Positions 7,420-14,466 of a stretch of DNA of 14,891 bases are shown in pieces; position 1 is the first letter of the stretch; every line of letters begins with the position of its first letter. Under the pieces are notes generated by a model, which saw nothing but the letters and a program-made list of their open reading frames with translations, was not told the origin of the DNA and made no database searches. The stretch lies in assembly GCA_001303545.1 (NCBI GenBank), contig LJUA01000027.1:1-14891 (forward strand), read 5' to 3'. The stretch is from Dehalococcoidia bacterium SM23_28_2. Its GTDB lineage: Bacteria > Chloroflexota > Dehalococcoidia > SM23-28-2. A program made the position numbers and the translations under genes.

Positions 7420-8433
7420 TTAGATCGATCGATGAAGGCGGGGGTTGGCGATGATGCCCGGGATGCGGCCACGCTTGGCTACCGCCTTGCCCTCCACCTG
7501 CTTAATGTCGGCGGTGAAATCGATGGGGCGGGCACCGCTGATGTAGCTGCCCACGCCGAAGCTGTCCACCGGGGCGCCCGCTTCCAGGAACTCCCGGATT
7601 CGCCCCGGGTTCACGCCGCCGCTCACCACCAGCTTCACGTGCTGGAAGCCGGCCAGGTCAAGGCGAGCCCGCGCCTCTATCACCAGGTCGGGCGTAACGC
7701 TCCCCCGCTCGCCGGGGGTGTCCAGACGCACGCCGTGGAGGTGATCGCCGAGGGCCCCGGCCACCCGCAGGGACTCCTCCGGCTCGTCATGGAAGGTATC
7801 CACCAGGACGATGCGCGGCACGTCGGGCGGCATGTGCTTGTCGAAGGCTATCGCCGCCCGAACTGTATCGCCGAAGCAGATGATCATGGCATGGGGCATA
7901 GTACCGGAAGGATTCACCCCCGCCAATTGAGCCCCCGCGAGGCTGGAACAGGAGACGCAGCCGCCCACCGTGGCGGCGTAGTCCATCACCGCCACCACCG
8001 CCGGATGAACATGACGAGCGCCAAAGCTCACTATAGGCACGCCCTGAGCGGCTTCCACGCACTCACGGGCGGCGGTGGCCCAGCCGCTCTCATGGGCCAA
8101 GATGCCCAGGATGGCCGTCTCGTAGATGCCGAACGACAGATAGGGGGCGGTGACCCGCAGGACGACCTCCTTGAGATGGAAAGGCTCTCCTTCTTTGAGG
8201 GCCCAGACCTCACTTTCGGACGGAAGGGCCTTGCCCAACAGGGCCAGCACCTCCCTCATGCCGCAGAGGATGCCGTCGCCGCTGGGAAAGAACTCCATGG
8301 TTACCCGCGGGTTGACCCCCTCTCGCTCCATGATCTGATGGCTGCGCAGGAAGTAGACATCGGAGGTGTCGCCGGCCAGGATCTGGGGGGAAAGAGAAGA
8401 AGGGACCTCGTTGGCAGGCTGCTCTTCTGTCAT
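7420..8433 (-). CDS. pncB: Nicotinate phosphoribosyltransferase (short form)
   Basis: The enzyme joins nicotinate to phosphoribosyl pyrophosphate to give nicotinate mononucleotide in NAD salvage. The 337 residues are nearer the short archaeal-type enzymes than the roughly 400-480-residue bacterial ones. Visible motifs are GDTSDVYF (21-28) near the N-terminus, VSFGARHVHPAVV (135-147, holding the family's conserved His region), GTMPHAM (177-183), LVDTF (210-214), and the phosphate-binding part SGGVNPGRIREF (271-282) with DSFGVGSYI (290-298). ATG 8433 overlaps the nicotinamidase TGA as ATGA, so the two are translationally coupled and act in succession. The neighbour supports nicotinate rather than nicotinamide as the substrate. 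A quinolinate phosphoribosyltransferase is less likely, given the GDTSDVYF and MPHA motifs. Confidence 0.9.
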   Translation of the reverse strand: MTEEQPANEVPSSLSPQILAGDTSDVYFLRSHQIMEREGVNPRVTMEFFPSGDGILCGMREVLALLGKALPSESEVWALKEGEPFHLKEVVLRVTAPYLSFGIYETAILGILAHESGWATAARECVEAAQGVPIVSFGARHVHPAVVAVMDYAATVGGCVSCSSLAGAQLAGVNPSGTMPHAMIICFGDTVRAAIAFDKHMPPDVPRIVLVDTFHDEPEESLRVAGALGDHLHGVRLDTPGERGSVTPDLVIEARARLDLAGFQHVKLVVSGGVNPGRIREFLEAGAPVDSFGVGSYISGARPIDFTADIKQVEGKAVAKRGRIPGIIANPRLHRSI

Positions 8434-8975
8434 CGCACATCTGTCCCTTCGCCGGGTGGGCCCACTACTTTGGCCCCCAGGACCTTCTCCATGTGCTGCA
8501 GGGCGAAGCGATGCGCCTCCTGGTCGAAGGTAGCCACGCAGCCGGCAGGCACCTCCACGGGGTAGTCCCGATTGCGAGCGTCGGCCACCGTGTGCATCAC
8601 GCAGATGTCGGTGCAGTTGCCCACGACGATGATCTTGTCGGGATTCAGCTCGCGCAGCCGCTCCTCCAGGTTGGTCCCGTAGAAGCCGCTGAAGCGAGTC
8701 TTGGGGATGACCTCATCGGCGAACTCGCGCAGCTCGGGGATGATCTCCGCCTCTTCCGTGCCTTGAATGCAGTGCGGCGGAAACATCTGGAACTCCTTAT
8801 CGTCGGGGTCGTGACTATCGGCGAGGAAGATAATGTGCGAACCCTTGGCCTTCTCCTCCTCCAGCAGCCGACGGATGCGGGGTATGATCCGGCGGATAGT
8901 CTCCCCTACGTAGAGGGGATAGCCCTCCTCGCAGAAGCCGCGCAGCATGTCCACCAACAGTACCACGTTGGCCAC
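8430..8975 (-). CDS. pncA: Nicotinamidase (isochorismatase-fold hydrolase)
   Basis: It should deamidate nicotinamide to nicotinate, feeding the adjacent phosphoribosyltransferase. The 181 residues carry the catalytic triad positions of the cysteine-hydrolase family: Asp9 in VDMLRGF, Lys92 in KTRFSGFYGT and the nucleophile Cys125 in GNCTDICVMHT. The metal-site region, DSHDPDDKEF followed by PPHCIQGT (53-73), is characteristic of nicotinamidases rather than of general isochorismatases. The start is GTG 8975, with AAGGAGGGG about ten bases upstream. It follows the zinc-ribbon gene by 82 bases and overlaps pncB by four. The two genes together form the deamidating NAD salvage route. Confidence 0.92.
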   Translation of the reverse strand: MANVVLLVDMLRGFCEEGYPLYVGETIRRIIPRIRRLLEEEKAKGSHIIFLADSHDPDDKEFQMFPPHCIQGTEEAEIIPELREFADEVIPKTRFSGFYGTNLEERLRELNPDKIIVVGNCTDICVMHTVADARNRDYPVEVPAGCVATFDQEAHRFALQHMEKVLGAKVVGPPGEGTDVR

Positions 8976-9057
8976 TGGCTTAACCCCTCCTTAAGACGAA
9001 GGCGCAGCCACTCGCCACGCCTTCCTGCACATATCCCTCGCGGGGCCAACCGACTCC

Positions 9058-9426
9058 CTAACGCCGGAGAGTAGTCCTTCTCAGGAACAGCGTCTCCTGA
9101 ACAGCGTAGGACCCTTCGGCCTGATCCTCTCCATCTTTTCTGGCCGGAAGGCGGCTTGCCTTCTTCTTCGCAGGCCGCCGCTTTACCAGCGAGGCAGGCA
9201 CACTAACAGCCCGCCTGCCCACCATCCGCAACAGCATCTGGATGACAGCGCCCATGGCGAAGACGGCTGCCCCTCGGGCCACCACCGGCATCGCGCTCTG
9301 CCAGGGAGCAGGAAGCCGGGAGCCATCGCGGGCGGCCGGCACCTTCACGTTGCGCAAGGAGGCACCACACTTTCGACAGAAGTTATCGTCCAGGGAGCAA
9401 AGATTACCGCAGTTGGAACAACGCAT
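9058..9426 (-). CDS. Zinc-ribbon single-pass membrane protein, function unknown
   Basis: I do not recognise a named family beyond the zinc ribbon. The 122 residues begin with a CxxC...CxxC knuckle (Cys3, Cys6, Cys17, Cys20) ending in CGASLRN, the usual bacterial zinc-ribbon style. A Pro-rich joint leads to one probable membrane helix (about 45-68), then a very basic segment (71-97, rich in Arg and Lys) and a polar tail. No signal peptide is seen, so the ribbon is probably cytoplasmic, although the basic segment after the helix leaves topology unsure. ATG 9426 has a strong AAGGAGG and its own promoter, and it is first in a unit with pncA and pncB. A link with NAD salvage is only positional. 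It could be a regulator or an adaptor. Confidence 0.8.
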   Translation of the reverse strand: MRCSNCGNLCSLDDNFCRKCGASLRNVKVPAARDGSRLPAPWQSAMPVVARGAAVFAMGAVIQMLLRMVGRRAVSVPASLVKRRPAKKKASRLPARKDGEDQAEGSYAVQETLFLRRTTLRR

Positions 9427-9464
9427 AGCCCGCCTCCTTGGCCCGAGGAGCCCAAGATCACCCT

Positions 9465-9494
9465 ATTATAGCAACCTGCGCAGGCAAACAACAA
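9465..9494 (-). promoter_or_regulatory. Promoter of the zinc-ribbon/pncA/pncB unit
   Basis: A perfect TATAAT (9470-9465, minus strand) lies 39 bases ahead of the ATG. The best upstream hexamer is TTGTTG (9494-9489) at 18 bases, a weak -35. The perfect 10-base palindrome CCTGCGCAGG (9475-9484) lies in the spacer, next to the -10 box, and may be an operator. The -35 region abuts the kinase stop codon at 9508. Confidence 0.6.
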
Positions 9495-9507
9495 ACGGCA
9501 ATGACAG

Positions 9508-10500
9508 CTAGCGGAAGTGGCGAGCATGGCGGGCCAGCAACGCCTCGCGCGTGGGCAGACTAGCCCGACAGCCCATGCCGGCGAGGCAGAAGCCAGCGGC
9601 AACGTGGCCCAGAGACGCACAGCGGAGTGGATGCTCCTCTGCCAGGAAGCCCCACAGGAAGCCGCCAGCGAAGGCGTCGCCGGCGCCGGTGGCATCGGCA
9701 ATAGGCCCTTCGTGAGTGGGCAACGCCGGCAGCGCCCAGCGGCCGTTCTTGCTGATTAGCCAGCAAACGATGGGCGGCTCCTCTCCCCGTTCGCCAGTCG
9801 CCGTCTCCATCCAGCGCTGACGGGCTATCCCTTGGCCAAAGGTCACCACCACCGTCTGGCAGCCCAACTCGATAAGGGCCTCAGCGGCGGCCGGAAGCTC
9901 CAGCCCCGTCAGCTCTTTGAGTTCATCAGCGTTGGCGAAGGTGATCGTACAACGACTGACCAACTCCGTCAGGGCATCCAGCCCACCGTGGGCCAGCAGG
10001 GCATCGATCGACAAGGCTACCGCGGCGGTCGGCGGCAGGGCTTCCACAGCGGCCCTCTGCACGGCCAGAGGGATGTCACCCCCGAAGGAGGAAAAGAGGA
10101 CGAGGCGAGCGCTGGCCAGATAGGCCGTGTCCAGATCCTGGGGCTCGAAGAGGGCGTTGGCCCCCGGTTCTACGTACATGGCCCTATTGCCCTCTTCGTC
10201 GGCGAAGGCGAGCACGGAGCCGGTAGCGACCTCCGGCTTGCGCACGATGTGGCTGGTGTCCACTCCCACCTCGGCGAAGGACCGAAGGATGATCTTAGCG
10301 TCGGCATCGTCGCCTATCGCGCCCAGGAAACCACAGCTCAGGCCCAGTTTGGCCAGGCCATAGGCGGTGTTGGCAGAGGAGCCGCCGGCATCCACTGCCA
10401 CCTCATCGATCAGATAGGCGCCATCGGTGACCACCTGGGGCACAGAGTAGACGCGGTCTATGTTCAGAGCGCCCAGGCCGATGACGTCGAAGTCGGGCAT
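9508..10500 (-). CDS. PfkB/ribokinase-family carbohydrate or nucleoside kinase
   Basis: The product transfers ATP phosphate to a hydroxymethyl group of a sugar, nucleoside or similar compound; the substrate is not identifiable. The 330 residues have the family's two signatures: the glycine motif with GGSSANTAYGLAKLG (39-53), and DATGAGDAFAGGF (269-281) with catalytic base Asp275 and the anion hole. The N-terminus DVIGLGALNIDRVY and the central FANADELKELTG are also typical. An ATP-site segment reads VVVTFGQGIA where many members have VTLG..G. ATG 10500 follows the HAD stop by three bases, so the two are cotranscribed and probably coupled. The neighbours suggest a shared pathway with a phosphatase and a formyltransferase rather than a sugar catabolic operon: no transporter or sugar regulator is nearby. 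Confidence 0.9.
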   Translation of the reverse strand: MPDFDVIGLGALNIDRVYSVPQVVTDGAYLIDEVAVDAGGSSANTAYGLAKLGLSCGFLGAIGDDADAKIILRSFAEVGVDTSHIVRKPEVATGSVLAFADEEGNRAMYVEPGANALFEPQDLDTAYLASARLVLFSSFGGDIPLAVQRAAVEALPPTAAVALSIDALLAHGGLDALTELVSRCTITFANADELKELTGLELPAAAEALIELGCQTVVVTFGQGIARQRWMETATGERGEEPPIVCWLISKNGRWALPALPTHEGPIADATGAGDAFAGGFLWGFLAEEHPLRCASLGHVAAGFCLAGMGCRASLPTREALLARHARHFR

Positions 10501-10503
10501 AGC

Positions 10504-11505
10504 CTACCCCAGCTCCGCCGCTGCCTCCCGCACCTGGCGACGGAAGCGCCCGTGTACGGCCAGCGCTTCGGCGATGTCGGTGCCGGCCAGCCAGTGGTAG
10601 TGAGGCCCGCTAGCCGTGGCGTCCTTCGCCGCCGAGGACACGAAATCCTGCGCCCCCTTCAGGCCGTCATCCTCCCAGGCCTTCACCAGAGGCAGAATGT
10701 CGGCGAGAGACATGGAGGCCACGCCCACTGTCCCGCACTCCAGAGCGTACTGGTTGCCGTTGAAGACGACAGCCAGGCCGCCGGCATCGCGGACGGTAGT
10801 GAGCATGGCGTTGTCGGTGATGCTATCGCCCACGACCACCCAGCGGGACGTCTCCAGTTGGGCAGAGGTGGCGAACCTATCCAGGGCCTCCATCTTCCGC
10901 CTCCCGCCGATCGGTTTTACTGAGGCCACTGCCTCCCCCAGAGGCGTGCCGACCAACTCCTCCCAGTAGAAGGCGTCGAGAAGGGTCTGAAGGATCGCAT
11001 CGTCCTCCTGCACGTCCCGCTGCCGCAGGGCCTGCTCGACGCGAGTCACCGCTCCGATATCGTCCCAGGTCAGGCGGGCGGCCAGCTCTTCCAGAGGGAA
11101 GCTGGTGCAGGCTATTCGCTCCGCCGCCGCCAGGCCCAGGCGCTGAGCCAGCCGCCGGGCGTACTGCTCATAGGTAGTGCTGATGCAGAAGACCTGATAG
11201 CCTTCCCCCGCCAGTTGGGCAATGGTCTCTGCCGCTTCTCCCACCAGGGGAGCCGCTTCGGCCAGCCGCTCGATATGGAAGACGCTCAAGCGGTGGTAGA
11301 GGAGGAAAGGAACGATAAGTGCCAACGTATCGCCCGGCTCATAGTCGGGCCGACCGGCCAGAGCGAGGATGTCGTCGTAGCGGCTGATGGCCCGGAACAC
11401 CTCGTGCCCTCCCGGCACCAGGCCCATGAGCTCGAAGGCGGCGTCCTGGGAGGTGAGAGGGCCCTCCATGTCGAAGGCGATGCAGCGGGTCGATTCCTGG
11501 ATCAT
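10504..11505 (-). CDS. HAD-superfamily phosphatase resembling the archaeal EhaR / COG4030 family
   Basis: The 333 residues show HAD motif I as FDMEGPLT (11-18; nucleophile Asp12, with Glu14 at the second acid position), motif II in CIST (Ser109/Thr110), a lysine motif in KPIGGRRK (197-204) and motif IV in VVGDSITDNAML (Asp227, Asp231). From memory, the start (xEGPxS, then RYDDILA and GDTLxLIxPFLL) matches the proteins called energy-converting hydrogenase A subunit R in methanogens. Nothing in this window is a hydrogenase gene, so that name should not be carried over. It is presumably a cytoplasmic phosphatase acting on a small phosphorylated metabolite. ATG 11505 overlaps the formyltransferase TGA as ATGA, and the kinase follows three bases after its stop. 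Confidence 0.75.
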   Translation of the reverse strand: MIQESTRCIAFDMEGPLTSQDAAFELMGLVPGGHEVFRAISRYDDILALAGRPDYEPGDTLALIVPFLLYHRLSVFHIERLAEAAPLVGEAAETIAQLAGEGYQVFCISTTYEQYARRLAQRLGLAAAERIACTSFPLEELAARLTWDDIGAVTRVEQALRQRDVQEDDAILQTLLDAFYWEELVGTPLGEAVASVKPIGGRRKMEALDRFATSAQLETSRWVVVGDSITDNAMLTTVRDAGGLAVVFNGNQYALECGTVGVASMSLADILPLVKAWEDDGLKGAQDFVSSAAKDATASGPHYHWLAGTDIAEALAVHGRFRRQVREAAAELG

Positions 11506-12320
11506 GTCACGCCTACCAAACGGTCTATCTCTTGCGTCAGATCGTATCCGCCGATGGGCCTGCCGTCGGCGTCCACCACCTGCTCCCCTTCGATGCGCAT
11601 CTTCCCGTCGGCGAAGGCCCGCAGTGTGGCCACCACCAGGGGAAGCTCGCGCATCACGCCCTGGCGGCGGATCTCCCCGAACAGGCGATTGTCCTCGCCC
11701 TCGCCGGCCTGTACCTCTGCCACGCTCCTATCTCCCATATCCGCCCACAAGCCGTCGAAGGCGGGCCCACGGATGCTATAAGTGCAATAGGTGACAGGCG
11801 GACCCTTGTCCAGTTCCTTGGTAGCCAGATGCATCATTACTCCCGCCGTCGATGCTCCCTGCTCCATGAGCTGCCAGATGACCTCCTGCCAGGTGCCAGT
11901 CGGCCCGCCCGGCGGCGCCGGATGTAGGTTAAGGAGATTGTAGCGCTGACAGGCCGCTTCCGTGAAGATCAGCATATAGCCGGCGAGCACGCCCAGGTCG
12001 AAGGGATGAGCCTCCAGCACGGCGATTACCGCCCGGTCGTACTCCGTTCGCCAGGCGGGCAGCGGCTCGCCGGCGCGAGCGGGCGCTGCGCCTCGCTCCT
12101 GGCGAAAGCGCTTGGACGACAGACAGACCAGGAGTATGCCGTAGCCTTCGACCAGATCGAAGAAGCGATCGCTGGCCGGGTTCTCCCCCCGCTCTCGATT
12201 GCTGAAGACAACGACGATACGGGCCTTCAGATCGCCCGCTTGGATAGCCTGCCAGGCCGCCTCCAGGAGCTGACAGGCGGCTTCATCGCGCCCGGTGGAG
12301 AACCAGCCGATGCGCAGCAC
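11502..12320 (-). CDS. Divergent PurN-like formyltransferase, probably not the ordinary GAR transformylase
   Basis: The fold and chemistry look like PurN: a Rossmann-like N-terminal half, LAGYMLIF, LLNLHPAPP (Asn131 and His133, matching the catalytic Asn and His), STAGVMMHLATKELDKGPPV (Asp171, matching the catalytic Asp) and a C-terminus with FADGKMRI and GYDLTQEID. It differs where PurN binds substrate. The usual N-terminal GSGSN phosphate loop is STGRDEA (8-14), and the stretch after the HP motif is GGPTGTWQEVIWQ instead of PG.HTH. So 10-formyl-tetrahydrofolate probably remains the donor while the acceptor may be different. At 272 residues it is longer than PurN (about 200-215). GTG 12320 has GGAAGGA close upstream. 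It overlaps the HAD gene by four bases. Confidence 0.75.
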   Translation of the reverse strand: MLRIGWFSTGRDEAACQLLEAAWQAIQAGDLKARIVVVFSNRERGENPASDRFFDLVEGYGILLVCLSSKRFRQERGAAPARAGEPLPAWRTEYDRAVIAVLEAHPFDLGVLAGYMLIFTEAACQRYNLLNLHPAPPGGPTGTWQEVIWQLMEQGASTAGVMMHLATKELDKGPPVTYCTYSIRGPAFDGLWADMGDRSVAEVQAGEGEDNRLFGEIRRQGVMRELPLVVATLRAFADGKMRIEGEQVVDADGRPIGGYDLTQEIDRLVGVT

Positions 12321-12330
12321 GATCCTTCCC

Positions 12331-12993
12331 CTATCCTATCGGCCGCCAGCCCAGGCGGCGCCGTAGCCAGGCCCAGCGACTCCAAAGGTGCACCAGGGGG
12401 CTGGACAATCGACCGACGATGCGCCCCTCCCTCAGAGCCTGGACGAACTCCCGCGGCCCCTCAAAATCGGGCATCTCCACACAAGCCCGCCCCAGCTCTC
12501 GCGCCGAGTGAGCATCGCTGCCCGCTGAGGCCGCCAGGCCGTGCTCCTCAGCGAAGCGGGCCGCCCGCTCGTTGTCGGCCTGCCGGGTGGTGCGGGCGTT
12601 GAACACTTCGATAATATCCACCTGCGGCAGGATGCGCGTGAGAGCTGCCTCCGCCAGGTGCTCGCCGCGGAATCGGTCGAACGGATGCGGCACGCAGACC
12701 AAGCCGCCCTGCTCCTTGATGCGCTCCACCGTCTCCTCGGCGCTGAGGCCGCCCGGCACCTCCTCCTGAAGGAAGAGGCCGATGATCTCGCCCTCCCGGC
12801 TCTCCACTTCCTCCCCGATGATCACCTTGAAGGTTGCCAGCTTCTGGACGGCAAGGGCACCAGCGATAGCGTTGTGATCGGTGACGGCTACGCAGTTGAT
12901 CCTCCGCTCGAGGCAGGTCCGCACGTATTTCTCGGGCGATGTGAGGGCGTCGGGCGAGAAGTAGGTGTGGGTGTGAAGGTCAGCCTTCAGCAT
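12331..12993 (-). CDS. PHP-domain metal-dependent phosphoesterase
   Basis: The 220-residue product has the metal-ligand motifs of the PHP superfamily in order: DLHTHT (5-10), VTDHN (37-41), GEEVESREGEIIG (60-72), CVPHPFD (100-106) and SDAH (159-162). Proteins of this size and layout hydrolyse small phosphoesters such as nucleoside bisphosphates or act on short RNA ends; the substrate here is unknown. I chose ATG 12993, giving MLKADLHTHT. The frame stays open further upstream to 13185, but that stretch lies entirely inside xseB in another frame and is arginine/proline-rich shadow sequence. The start overlaps xseB by 14 bases, and the ribosome site GAGGACGAGG is supplied by codons for the acidic XseB tail. 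The formyltransferase begins ten bases after its stop. The basic, Trp-rich C-terminus (about 200-220) is unusual. Confidence 0.87.
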   Translation of the reverse strand: MLKADLHTHTYFSPDALTSPEKYVRTCLERRINCVAVTDHNAIAGALAVQKLATFKVIIGEEVESREGEIIGLFLQEEVPGGLSAEETVERIKEQGGLVCVPHPFDRFRGEHLAEAALTRILPQVDIIEVFNARTTRQADNERAARFAEEHGLAASAGSDAHSARELGRACVEMPDFEGPREFVQALREGRIVGRLSSPLVHLWSRWAWLRRRLGWRPIG

Positions 12994-13264
12994 CCTCCTC
13001 GTCCTCGGGGGCATAGATAGGCTCCTCGTCCTCCTGCGGCTCCCGCGAGGCGTCGTCGCGGTAGGCGAAGGTCTTTTGTAGATGACTGATGCGCAACTCC
13101 GCCTGATCGAGAAGTTCCTGGCAGCTCTGGGCCAGGCCCATCCCCTCCTCGTAGAGGGCCAGGGCTTCCTCCAGGGGCAGGCCACCCTCCTCCAGCTTGG
13201 CTACCGTCTCCTCCAGGCGACGGAAGACCTTCTCGAAGCTCTTGTCGGCCTTCTTAGAAGCCAT
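12980..13264 (-). CDS. xseB: Exodeoxyribonuclease VII small subunit
   Basis: XseB binds the large subunit XseA to form the single-strand-specific, bidirectional exonuclease VII used in DNA repair. The core SFEKVFRRLEETVAKLEEG, LPLEEALALYEEGM and the following helix to about residue 65 are the family signature. At 94 residues it is slightly longer than the usual 60-80 because of a very acidic tail (about 70-94, mostly Asp and Glu). ATG 13264 overlaps the xseA stop by 11 bases, and the end overlaps the PHP gene by 14, so three genes are interlocked and probably translated in sequence. Confidence 0.94.
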   Translation of the reverse strand: MASKKADKSFEKVFRRLEETVAKLEEGGLPLEEALALYEEGMGLAQSCQELLDQAELRISHLQKTFAYRDDASREPQEDEEPIYAPEDEEDAEG

Positions 13265-14447
13265 ATTGCCTCGACACCTCCGCCGGAAATCGGCCGTCGG
13301 CCACCTCCACGTTCAGGCGGTCGCGGCCTTTGACCTGGCTCACGCTGCGCACCACCTGGCCATCGGCCCGCCGTTGCACGAGGGCATAGCCGCGGGCCAA
13401 CGTTCCCCTGGGCTCCAGGGAGCGGAGCTGCAGGGCGTAGGCCTTCAGGCGCTCCCGATGGCCGTTCAAGGTCTGGGATATCGCTGAGTGAGCGCCGCGC
13501 AGCAGGACGGCCAGTCGCTCTCTCTCCTGGTCCACGGCGGGGACACTGCGATGCAGGCGGAGCGAGAGCTGCTCCACTCCCGCTCGCTGACCGGCCACCT
13601 GGCCAGCCATCCATCCCGCGAGGGTGATCATGGAGCCCCTGAGCTGCCGCGATATCTCCCTCCGGTCGGGCACCACCAGCTCGGCTGCCGCCGAAGGGGT
13701 GGAAGCCCGCAGGTCGGCCACGTAGTCGGCGATGGTGTAGTCCGTCTCGTGACCCACAGCCGATACGACCGGTATGCGGCTGGCGTAGATGGCCCGCGCC
13801 ACTATCTCCTCATTGAACGGCCACAGTTCCTCCAGCGAACCGCCGCCGCGGGCAACGATGATCACGTCGATATCGGATTCATCATTCAGTCTGGACAGGG
13901 CTTCCACGATGGTCGGCGCCGCCTCGTCGCCCTGCACAGGCGTAGGAGCGAGGACGATCTCCGTTAGGGGCCAGCGGCGCCCGATGATGTTGCAGATGTC
14001 GTGGAAGACGGCGCCGGTGGGAGAGGTGACCACGCCGATGCGCCGCGGGAAGGAGGGGATGGGCCGCTTGCGCGAGGGCTCGAACAGCCCTTCCTCCTCC
14101 AGTTGGGCCTTCAACCGCTCGAGCTGGGCCTGCCAGATGCCGACGCCCGCTGGCTGGACGAAATCGACGTTCAGTTGCAGTTCGCCACGCCGCTCGAAGA
14201 AGGAGATGCGGCCGTGGGCGGTCACCTGTATGCCATCCTCGAGGGGCGTGCCGGCGTGCTGGCGACGGAACATCACGCAGCGAAGCTGCGCCGACTCGTC
14301 CTTGAGGGTGAAGTAGGTGTGGCCAGCCGCCGAGCGCGCGAGGTTGGAGACCTCTCCTTCTACCCACAGATCGGCCAGATGGACATCGGTCTCCAGAAGC
14401 TCACGGATGTAGGTGGCTACCTGGGCTACCGAATAGACTTCTCTCAT
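13254..14447 (-). CDS. xseA: Exodeoxyribonuclease VII large subunit
   Basis: This is the catalytic subunit of exonuclease VII, degrading single-stranded DNA from either end to oligonucleotides. The N-terminal OB-fold (about 1-100) has LWVEGEVSN (27-35), GHTYFTLKD (42-50) and the RISFFERRGELQL region. The catalytic domain shows IGVVTSPTGAVFHDI (137-151), IIVARGGGSLEELWPFNEE (196-214) and VSAVGHETDYTIADYVADLR (228-247) with the downstream STPSAAAE. A helical region (about 265-345) and a C-terminal segment with LARGYALVQ follow. The 397 residues are near the low end of the normal 400-450. ATG 14447 gives the conserved YSVAQV start; the ribosome site is weak. It lies 12 bases after the stop of a broken membrane-protein gene, and no promoter is visible in between, so its transcript may begin outside the window. 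Confidence 0.95.
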   Translation of the reverse strand: MREVYSVAQVATYIRELLETDVHLADLWVEGEVSNLARSAAGHTYFTLKDESAQLRCVMFRRQHAGTPLEDGIQVTAHGRISFFERRGELQLNVDFVQPAGVGIWQAQLERLKAQLEEEGLFEPSRKRPIPSFPRRIGVVTSPTGAVFHDICNIIGRRWPLTEIVLAPTPVQGDEAAPTIVEALSRLNDESDIDVIIVARGGGSLEELWPFNEEIVARAIYASRIPVVSAVGHETDYTIADYVADLRASTPSAAAELVVPDRREISRQLRGSMITLAGWMAGQVAGQRAGVEQLSLRLHRSVPAVDQERERLAVLLRGAHSAISQTLNGHRERLKAYALQLRSLEPRGTLARGYALVQRRADGQVVRSVSQVKGRDRLNVEVADGRFPAEVSRQYGF

Positions 14448-14453
14448 CTAATT

Positions 14454-14466
14454 GATCTACTAGATC
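14454..14466. repeat. Short inverted repeat ahead of xseA
   Basis: The minus-strand sequence GATCTAGTAGATC is a perfect 6-base-arm inverted repeat around one central base. It covers the stop codon of the broken membrane-protein gene and ends seven bases before the xseA ATG. It may be chance, or a binding site near the xseA ribosome site; there are no -10/-35 boxes close by. Confidence 0.3.

Noticed and set aside
7411..8565. Plus-strand open frame of 384 codons opposite pncB
   Set aside because: Codons mirror the real minus-strand genes, it has no family motif, and it crosses the pncA-pncB junction.
8976..9057. Possible terminator between the zinc-ribbon gene and pncA (GGCG...CGCC pairing)
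   Set aside because: Only four to five base pairs and no clean T-tract; chance pairing is likely in GC-rich DNA.
9832..10923. Long plus-strand open frame (363 codons) opposite the kinase and HAD genes
   Set aside because: It is rich in Gly, His and Gln with no recognisable motif. The minus-strand genes there have full family signatures; this is a GC-driven antisense shadow.
12994..13185. Upstream extension of the PHP gene to an ATG at 13185 (64 extra residues)
   Set aside because: The added residues are an Arg/Pro-rich out-of-frame reading of xseB. The PHP fold begins normally at MLKADLHTHT, which has a ribosome site.
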